Part shown: in pieces, positions 4,757-9,723 of the stretch
Position numbering within the stretch: position 1 is the stretch's first letter
Layout of the letters: every line of letters begins with the position of its first letter
Assembly: GCA_903861235.1 (NCBI GenBank)
Contig: CAIOTP010000060.1
Coordinates: 1 to 9,723, forward strand
DNA length: 9,723 bases
Direction: 5' to 3'
Source: an uncultured bacterium
GTDB taxonomy: Bacteria; Planctomycetota; Phycisphaerae; Phycisphaerales; SM1A02
The notes under the pieces: generated by a model
Told to the model about the DNA's origin: nothing
Seen by the model: only the letters and a program-made list of their open reading frames with translations
The model's database searches: none
Made by a program: the position numbers and the translations under genes

Positions 4757-6966
4757 TCCGCCTTGCGCCTGCCATGGCCGGTGCGCTGCTCGCCGCGCTG
4801 TGCGGCCTGCGCACGCTGGTCGCGATCTCGCCCACGCTGTGGTTCGACGTGGATCCGGGGCTGGGCGCGGAGCGCTCCCTGGAGGCGGTGCCGATGGCGG
4901 GTCTGGGACCCGCCGGAAGCCTGGCGATCGATCTGGCCCTGATGGCCGTGTCCGCCTGGCTGCTGCTGGCCTTCGCGGGAAGGGCCGCGCTTCTGGTGGC
5001 CGCTTCGTCGCTGCTGGTGCTGCCAGCGGGACTTCTGGTGGACGAATCCGTCACGCGGCTGGGCTGGCGCGGCTGGGACTGGATCGCCGCGTGGCTGGCC
5101 GCAGCCGCGGGCGTGGCGGTGGCGCGAAATCCGCGAGCCGAGGCTCGTCTGGCCTGGAGCGCCATGGTGAGCGTGTCGCTCGCCGTGTGCACGGCGTGGC
5201 TGGCGCGAGGTGCCTGGCAGTGGCTGGTGGAGCATCCGGACACCGTCTCGTTCTTCCGGACGCGCGAGGGGCAGGCCTTCCTCTCCGACCGCGGCTGGGA
5301 TCCCGACGGTCCGCAGGCCATGACCTACATCCGTCGACTGGAGCAGCGCGAGATGACCGGCTGGTTCGGCCTGGCGAACATCCTCTCGGGCGTCCTGGCG
5401 GTGGCGGCCGCCGCGTTGGCTGGCGTGCCCAGGTCGGAAGGCAGGCGGGGTGGATCCTGGCTGCTGCTCACAGGTGCCTGCACCGTGGCGGTGCTGCTCA
5501 ACGGCGGCAAGGGTGCGATCGTGGCCATGGCCCTGGGCCTGGGAGCGGCAGGCGTGCTTCGCTGGAGGCGATGTTCGCCTGCGACATGCGCCGTTCTCGG
5601 CGTGGCCGCCGTGCTGATCTCCAGTCTGGCTCCGCTGATGCGAGGCCTGTTGCCCGGATCGTGGCTGGCGGGCGAGCGCAGCCTGCTCTTCCGATGGCAC
5701 TACCTGCAGACGGCGTGGAGCGCCTGGCGCGAGGCTCCGTGGCAGGGCACGGGCACCGAGGGATTCCAGGACGCCTCCGCCAGGCTGCGTCCCGCGGATG
5801 CGGTGGAACTGGTGCAGAGTGCGCACGCGGTCTTCGTGGACTGGGTCTGCCAGCTGGGTCTGGGCGGCTTCACATGGATGGTGGCGGCGATCGCGCTGCT
5901 GGTCTGGTCCGCGCGGGGCGCCGCCCTGGAGCCTGCACCGTTGCCGACACCACCCGCCAGGGATGGTCGGCCGCAGTGGATCGTGGCGATCGCCTGCCTG
6001 CTGGCGGCGGTGACTGCGGCTCGGTTCGAGGCCCACACCCTGACCGCCATGGGTCTCGTGGTGCGGCTGGTCGGCGGGGCGGCATGGGCGGGCACCGCAG
6101 TCATGCTGCTGCCTCGGCTCTGGTCGGCACGCGGCTGCGGGGCACGGCTTCTGTTCCCTGCGGCCCTGGTGGCGCTCTGTCATGCCCAGGTGGAGATGAC
6201 GCTCTGGAATCCGGGTTCGGCGGCATGGCTGCTCCTGGTGGTGGGGGCGGCGGTTCCACCTCACGCCGTGCGGCCCGACGCCCCCGAACTGGAGATGCCG
6301 CCGCGACTCTGGATGCGGCTGGCCGCCGCCGCCATGCCCGTGGCGGCGTTCATGCTGGCGGTGCCCGCCTTCGCTGGACAGCGGAGGCTGGAGCAGGGGC
6401 TGGAGAACGTGGCGACGAACCTGGTCGCGCAGCTCCGGCCCGGCTCGGGCATGGATGCGGCCGCGGCACGTCGTGCGGCCGCGGACGCGTTGCGACCGTG
6501 GAGCCGCATGCTCGCGTGCGACCAGCTCATGCGTGCGGCAGCCGCGGCGGGACCCGCCTCGCCACGCGGCACCGCCGATCTTCGCGCGGCCTGCGTGGAT
6601 GCCGACGATGCGGTCGATCGGGGGACGGGGCTGCTTCCGGCCACCCGCATGGAAGCCCTGCAGCAGGCTTCGCTGGCCTGGCTGGTCCTTGCGGAAGCCA
6701 CCGGTGGTCACCCCGAACTGGTGGGCGCCAGGGAGCGCGCGTTGGCGGTCACCGCCTTCGACCGTCGGTCCGCGGCCATGTGGCTCCGTGCGGCCCGACT
6801 GGCGGAGCGCGTCCAGGACGCCGATGCGGCGGTCTACGCGCGTCGCGCCATGGCGGCCGACGATTCCTTCGAACTTGATCCTCTGGTGCGGCTGGCGCCG
6901 CGTGACCGCAAGGAGGCGGAACGGCTGGCGGGCCTCAGTGCGCCGCCGCCTCCCGCAGCGCCGTGA
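4753..6966 (+). CDS. O-antigen ligase/polymerase-like membrane protein with a C-terminal helical-repeat domain
   Basis: A 737-residue protein with some ten to twelve hydrophobic segments up to about residue 540. Around 308-371 it has the Wzy_C/WaaL-type periplasmic loop: ERSLLFRWHYLQTAW, then GTGTEGF, then QSAHAVFVDWVCQLGLGG, matching the family's R...W...G.G..F...H pattern with His358 as the likely conserved histidine. The segment YIRRLEQREM-TGWFGLANI (192-210) recalls planctomycete members of this family. Residues about 545-737 are soluble, Ala-rich and helical, resembling TPR repeats, for example AMWLRAARLAERVQDADAAV (675-694), and end in a Pro-rich tail. The role would be polymerising or transferring undecaprenyl-linked glycan in the periplasm. 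The ATG at 4753-4755 overlaps the transferase stop by four bases. The 3' end overlaps dsbD by 32 bp. Ligase versus polymerase cannot be settled by eye. Confidence 0.72.
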   Translation: MIRLAPAMAGALLAALCGLRTLVAISPTLWFDVDPGLGAERSLEAVPMAGLGPAGSLAIDLALMAVSAWLLLAFAGRAALLVAASSLLVLPAGLLVDESVTRLGWRGWDWIAAWLAAAAGVAVARNPRAEARLAWSAMVSVSLAVCTAWLARGAWQWLVEHPDTVSFFRTREGQAFLSDRGWDPDGPQAMTYIRRLEQREMTGWFGLANILSGVLAVAAAALAGVPRSEGRRGGSWLLLTGACTVAVLLNGGKGAIVAMALGLGAAGVLRWRRCSPATCAVLGVAAVLISSLAPLMRGLLPGSWLAGERSLLFRWHYLQTAWSAWREAPWQGTGTEGFQDASARLRPADAVELVQSAHAVFVDWVCQLGLGGFTWMVAAIALLVWSARGAALEPAPLPTPPARDGRPQWIVAIACLLAAVTAARFEAHTLTAMGLVVRLVGGAAWAGTAVMLLPRLWSARGCGARLLFPAALVALCHAQVEMTLWNPGSAAWLLLVVGAAVPPHAVRPDAPELEMPPRLWMRLAAAAMPVAAFMLAVPAFAGQRRLEQGLENVATNLVAQLRPGSGMDAAAARRAAADALRPWSRMLACDQLMRAAAAAGPASPRGTADLRAACVDADDAVDRGTGLLPATRMEALQQASLAWLVLAEATGGHPELVGARERALAVTAFDRRSAAMWLRAARLAERVQDADAAVYARRAMAADDSFELDPLVRLAPRDRKEAERLAGLSAPPPPAAP

Positions 6967-8839
6967 CCACCTGGTCGGGGGTGTAGGCGTCGCTCTGGAG
7001 CGTCACCGTGCCGTCGGCGCGCTGGACCACCAGCAGCGGAATGCTGACGCGGTCGAATCGGTGCAGCAGGCCCCATCCGTCGCTGCGTCGGCTGGTGATG
7101 TCCACCTTGATCGCCGCCGCGTTGGCCTGCAGGATCGCCTCCGCCACGCGCTCCGTGTCCAGCACGGTGCGCTCGAGCGCCTTGCAGTTCAGGCACCACT
7201 CGGCGGTGAAGTCGAGCACCACCACGCGGCCGGCGTCGCGCTCGCGCTGCAGCGCCTCGGCGGAGTAGGGGATCCACGCGATGCGGCCGGAATCCGTGGC
7301 CAGCGATCCGGTCACGCCCAGGCTCAGGGCCACCACCAGCAGGCCCAGTCCCCCGAACACCGCGCGGGGCGTCCACCGCGGGCTGATGCGGAAGGTCCTC
7401 CACGACAGCCACGCGCCCGCGACGGCGCCGATGGTGCCCACCACCCACCAGTGTGCGTGCGAGGGCGCAGGCAGCATTCCGTTCACGCCCGCACCCACGA
7501 AGAAGGCGGCCGCGGCCAGCAGCAGCAGGCCCATGACCTGCTTGACCAGGTCGCTCGCAGGGCCGCTGCGCGGCATGCGACGAGCCAGGTGCGGGAACGC
7601 GCTCAGCAGCAGGTAGGGGGCCGCCATCCCCGCGCCGATGGTGCCGAAGACCGTGAGCACCGTGGCCAGACTGCCGCTGCTCGCCGCCCATCCGGCGGCC
7701 GCCCCCATGAGCGGTGCCGTGCAGGGGGTGCTGAGCACGGCCGTCATCACCCCCATCACGAAGCTGCCGCCGGCGCTCTCGTGGCTGGCCTCGATCCCGT
7801 GCACCCACTGGGGCAGGTTCACGCTGAACAGGCCCGCCATGCCCACGGCCATGACCGCGATGAACAGTCCCAGGGCGATCGTGAACAGCGGGTACTGGAA
7901 GAGCTGGTTCGCCGCGGTGAAGCCGCTGATGCCGCCCACCAGAAGGCCCAGCCCCAGCCAGAAGCTCACCACGCCCAGGCTCATGACCACGCCCAGCCGC
8001 AGGCATCGGCGACGGTCGCCCGCGGTGGCGCTGAGCGACATGATCTTCAGCGGGATCACCGGAAGGACGCAGGGGGTGAAGTTGAGCAGCATGCCGCCGA
8101 CGAATGCCACCAGCAGCACCAGCAGCAGTCCGAGCCCACGGGGATCCACGCGGAACTCGGCGCCGAAGAAGTCGAATCGGATGTCGCCGCCCTCGCCGGC
8201 CGAAGCCGCTGCCTTGGACGCGACGCTCACCAGGGCCGTGGGATCGAAGCCCGCCGGCACGGCCGCTTCCGCGGCGCCCGCCTTCACCTGGACCTGCAGA
8301 GGCAGCTCAAGGTCCGCGGGCGCGATGCAGTTGCTGGCGTTGCACGCCTGAAGGGAGAGGGTGAAGGTGCCGGAGGCCGAGCCCTCGGCTTGCGGGGCCT
8401 GCAGCCGCGCCAAGATCGTGCCCTCGCCCTCGTAGACCGCGTAGGACGCGGGGCCATCACCCACATCCGCCTTGGCGGTGTGCGGCGCGGGCCACTGCAC
8501 GCCTTCCAGTCGAAGACCGCCTTCGGACGCACGCAGGTCCAGCGTGGTGAAGATGGCGCCCTCGAAGACCGCCGTGCCGGGCAGGGCACGGGCCTGCGTC
8601 TCGTGGACCCACACATGCCAGCCCGGATCGATGGCGAGGTCGATGGCCACCACGAAGCTGCCGCCGGCGGGCACCGCGGCCTGCGGACTCCGAACGGTGG
8701 CCCGAGCCACGGCCGCCGAATCCGAGGGTGGCGCCGCGGCGCGGCGGACCTTGGGCATGCCCACCTGGGCAGCCGCTCCGGAGGCCAGCAGCAGGGCGGC
8801 CATCGCCGCGAAACCTCGTCGAAGGCCGGGGATCCGCAT
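6935..8839 (-). CDS. dsbD: Thiol:disulfide interchange protein DsbD (CcdA-type core with thioredoxin tail)
   Basis: A 634-residue three-domain electron conductor that carries reducing power from cytoplasmic thioredoxin across the inner membrane to periplasmic disulfide isomerases and cytochrome c maturation proteins. Residues 1-25 are a signal peptide with an Arg-Arg pair. The periplasmic α domain (about 45-187) has the redox pair Cys166/Cys171 in QACNASNCIAP. The membrane β domain (about 236-510, eight or nine helices) has Cys257 in NFTPCVLPVIPLK and Cys373 in LSTPCTAPLMGAA. The thioredoxin-like γ domain has EWCLNCK (Cys549/Cys552) and the cis-proline region SIPLLVV (599-605). All six redox cysteines are present, so the protein should be functional. 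The ATG at 8837-8839 is chosen because it starts a proper signal peptide; an in-frame ATG at 8896 would add 19 residues before it. No clear promoter or Shine-Dalgarno is seen. The 3' end overlaps the convergent ligase-like gene. Confidence 0.92.
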   Translation of the reverse strand: MRIPGLRRGFAAMAALLLASGAAAQVGMPKVRRAAAPPSDSAAVARATVRSPQAAVPAGGSFVVAIDLAIDPGWHVWVHETQARALPGTAVFEGAIFTTLDLRASEGGLRLEGVQWPAPHTAKADVGDGPASYAVYEGEGTILARLQAPQAEGSASGTFTLSLQACNASNCIAPADLELPLQVQVKAGAAEAAVPAGFDPTALVSVASKAAASAGEGGDIRFDFFGAEFRVDPRGLGLLLVLLVAFVGGMLLNFTPCVLPVIPLKIMSLSATAGDRRRCLRLGVVMSLGVVSFWLGLGLLVGGISGFTAANQLFQYPLFTIALGLFIAVMAVGMAGLFSVNLPQWVHGIEASHESAGGSFVMGVMTAVLSTPCTAPLMGAAAGWAASSGSLATVLTVFGTIGAGMAAPYLLLSAFPHLARRMPRSGPASDLVKQVMGLLLLAAAAFFVGAGVNGMLPAPSHAHWWVVGTIGAVAGAWLSWRTFRISPRWTPRAVFGGLGLLVVALSLGVTGSLATDSGRIAWIPYSAEALQRERDAGRVVVLDFTAEWCLNCKALERTVLDTERVAEAILQANAAAIKVDITSRRSDGWGLLHRFDRVSIPLLVVQRADGTVTLQSDAYTPDQVVTALREAAAH

Positions 8840-8883
8840 GGGGCGAGCGTAGCAACGCCATTTCCAGGGCCGCAGGGAGGGTT

Positions 8884-8930
8884 GGAGAGGCTGCAAGTTG
8901 AGTTTTTGCCCGATTTCGGCTAGCCTCTCC
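8884..8930. repeat. Perfect 9-bp inverted repeat framing the nusA promoter region
   Basis: GGAGAGGCT (8884-8892) is repeated in inverted orientation as AGCCTCTCC (8922-8930), separated by 29 bases. The right arm overlaps an eight-base palindrome GGCTAGCC (8918-8925) and the candidate -10 box. The pair could be operator half-sites for a looping or multimeric repressor controlling nusA, dsbD or both. The repeat is exact; the role is inferred. Confidence 0.55.
8898..8926 (+). promoter_or_regulatory. Candidate sigma-70-type promoter for the nusA leader
   Basis: TTGAGT (8898-8903) and TAGCCT (8921-8926) are spaced by 17 bases in the only AT-rich patch of the dsbD-nusA gap. The matches to consensus are 4/6 and 3/6. 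Predicted transcription would begin near 8933, at the first leader hairpin, giving a leader of about 325 bases before the nusA ATG. The boxes are weak, but spacing and position fit well. Confidence 0.45.
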
Positions 8931-9201
8931 GCTCCGATCCGCAGTCCGATCGGAGCCGTTCACCTCCCGAATCGAAACGCATGCAAGACCGCATGAACAT
9001 CGCTTCGTCCTCCACCCGCATCCGATGACGCTGTGCCGCGTCCAGGATGTGGTCGGGATGCCCGTCGGCCTGCCGACGGCGTTCGGGAGCCCCCGAAAGG
9101 AGGCCGTCCGCTAGGCGGCCTCCGGACCAGGGTCGGTCCTTCCTCGTGGAAGGCCGGTGAGCGGGCCGAGCTGGCGTGCCAGCGCGGCCCGTGTTCGTTT
9201 T
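8931..9201 (+). ncRNA. Candidate structured leader RNA or small RNA upstream of nusA
   Basis: At least six short perfect stems occur in this stretch, beginning where the candidate promoter would start transcription. They are GCTCCGAT/ATCGGAGC (8931-8956), CCGTCGG-cctg-CCGACGG (9062-9079), TTCGGG-agcc-CCCGAA (9082-9097), GGAGGCCG/CGGCCTCC (9099-9123), GGACC/GGTCC (9124-9139), which shares two bases with CCTTCC-tcgt-GGAAGG (9138-9153), and the terminator-like stem at 9163-9190. No convincing protein is encoded on either strand. I do not recognise a known riboswitch, RNase P, SRP, tmRNA or 6S signature. It could be a nusA attenuator or a free-standing small RNA. The high GC content raises the chance of fortuitous stems, but tetraloops with perfect six- and seven-base stems this close together are suggestive. 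Confidence 0.5.
9163..9201 (+). terminator. Intrinsic terminator-like hairpin in the nusA leader
   Basis: GGGCCG (9163-9168) pairs with CGGCCC (9185-9190) and GCTGG (9170-9174) with CCAGC (9179-9183), with one A-G mismatch between them and a CGTG tetraloop, making an eleven-pair stem. It is followed by GTGTTCGTTTT (9191-9201), a T-rich run in an otherwise GC-dominated region. The hairpin lies 56 bases before the nusA ATG and points into the gene. It would either end the preceding RNA or act as a conditional attenuator. Confidence 0.65.
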
Positions 9202-9224
9202 GGGGCACCGTCCGCACATTCCGA

Positions 9225-9248
9225 CAATCCACCAATCCAACAACCCAG
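9225..9248 (+). repeat. Three tandem CA-rich octamers before nusA
   Basis: CAATCCAC, CAATCCAA and CAACCCAG follow one another without a gap, ending at the weak Shine-Dalgarno AGG (9247-9249), eight bases before the ATG. The stretch is C/A-rich with a single G until its end, so it should be unpaired in the mRNA. It could keep the start site open or serve as a protein-binding site. Confidence 0.5.
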
Positions 9249-9257
9249 GCAGACACC

Positions 9258-9723
9258 ATGAACAGCGAAACCCTCCGCATCCTCGACAGCATCGCCCGCG
9301 ACCGCAACATCGACCGCGAGATCCTGATCAGCGATCTCGAGCAGGCCATGGTCAGCGCGGCTCGCAAGCACTTCAACAGCCTGGAGCTCGACGAGTTCGG
9401 CTGCGAGATGGACCGACTGACCGGCGTGATCCGCCTGTGGCGCAACCTTCCCGAGGGTGGCCAGCAGGATGTGCCGCTCTCGGCCATGGGTCGCATCCCG
9501 GCCCAGACGGCGAAGCAGGTCATGATCCAGAAGTTCCGCGAGGAGGAGCGCAACAGCCTGCTCGAGGAGTTCGTGAAGCGACAGGGCGAACTCGTCACGG
9601 GAACGGCCCAGCGCTACGAGGGCGGCGCCCTGGTGGTGCAGGTGGACCGCGCCGAGGGCTTCATGCCTCGCAGCGAGCAGATCCCGGGCGAGCAGTTCCA
9701 GCCGGGTGACCGCGTCCGCTGCC
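9258..9723 (+). CDS. nusA: Transcription termination/antitermination factor NusA, N-terminal part (cut by window end)
   Basis: The first 155 residues of NusA, which binds RNA polymerase and modulates pausing, intrinsic termination and antitermination. The N-terminal polymerase-binding domain runs from MNSETLRILDSIARDRNI, through EILISDLEQAMVSAARKHF, to GRIPAQTAKQVMIQKFREEE (78-97), the most recognisable family block. The S1 domain then starts (ELVTGTAQRYEGGALVVQVD, 111-130) and shows FMPRSEQIPGEQFQPGDRVR before the window ends. The TAKQV block falls near residue 84 versus about 103 in E. coli, so the N-terminal domain is somewhat short. The ATG at 9258-9260 is preceded by a weak AGG at eight bases. 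rimP, the usual upstream partner, is absent; a long structured leader takes its place. Confidence 0.93.
   Translation, partial: MNSETLRILDSIARDRNIDREILISDLEQAMVSAARKHFNSLELDEFGCEMDRLTGVIRLWRNLPEGGQQDVPLSAMGRIPAQTAKQVMIQKFREEERNSLLEEFVKRQGELVTGTAQRYEGGALVVQVDRAEGFMPRSEQIPGEQFQPGDRVRC

Noticed and set aside
4489..6711. 740-codon open frame on the minus strand opposite the transferase and ligase-like genes
   Set aside because: Its translation is rich in His, Gln, Arg and Gly with no fold or motif. It lies antisense to two genes with clear family motifs; high GC content makes such open frames common.
6455..8923. 822-codon open frame on the plus strand across the dsbD region
   Set aside because: Low-complexity translation rich in His, Gln, Ala and Arg, antisense to dsbD, whose six redox cysteines are all in place on the other strand.
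9082..9153. tRNA or known riboswitch in the nusA leader
   Set aside because: No T-loop GTTCGAxxC sequence, acceptor stem or known aptamer core (TPP, cobalamin, SAM, glycine, c-di-GMP, fluoride) could be matched by eye.
8920..9243. 107-codon minus-strand open frame in the dsbD-nusA gap
   Set aside because: Arg, Gly and Pro-rich with no recognisable motif and no Shine-Dalgarno; it is antisense to the hairpin cluster, whose symmetry explains the open frame.

Overview
The window is very GC-rich chromosomal DNA that looks like core genome of a planctomycete, most likely class Phycisphaerae. The best lineage marker is a secreted protein ending in a VPSPG + hydrophobic stretch + RRRR tail, the PEP-CTERM variant I associate with that class. 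A GyrA with the HPHGESVIYP variant of the quinolone pocket, an S4-less TlyA-like methyltransferase, and lipid A/O-antigen type envelope genes agree with this. I see no rRNA, tRNA, CRISPR array, insertion sequence, phage gene or attachment site.

Layout. (1) 1-2027, all on the minus strand: the 5' end of gyrA (cut by the window edge), a TlyA/FtsJ-like rRNA methyltransferase, a strong hairpin terminator at about 1150-1187, and a PEP-CTERM exported protein with a polypyrimidine 5' leader. (2) 2188-6966, an envelope locus reading outward in both directions from a 26-bp spacer (3603-3628). Leftward is a LOG-family nucleotide hydrolase overlapping lpxI (GTGA overlap). Rightward is a WecA/MraY-type sugar-1-phosphate transferase overlapping an O-antigen ligase/polymerase-like membrane protein (ATGA overlap). 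(3) 6935-8839, minus strand: a full-length DsbD thiol:disulfide reductant conductor whose 3' end overlaps the ligase-like gene by 32 bp tail to tail. (4) 8840-9257, a 418-bp gene-free region between dsbD and nusA. It holds a 9-bp inverted repeat framing a candidate promoter, then at least six hairpins and an intrinsic-terminator-like hairpin, then a CA-rich octamer repeat before nusA. (5) 9258-9723, the 5' part of nusA (cut by the window edge).

How the parts fit: LpxI acts on a lipid A precursor, the WecA-like enzyme would load the first sugar of a surface glycan onto undecaprenyl phosphate, and the ligase-like protein would polymerise or transfer the glycan. The shared control region thus links lipid A synthesis to O-antigen-type synthesis. 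DsbD would supply reducing power to the periplasm.

The strongest candidate for something undescribed is the structured RNA upstream of nusA. A terminator-like hairpin sits in the leader of a gene whose product acts on hairpin terminators, which suggests autoregulatory attenuation or an independent small RNA. All functional calls are from reading motifs by eye; no database search was possible.
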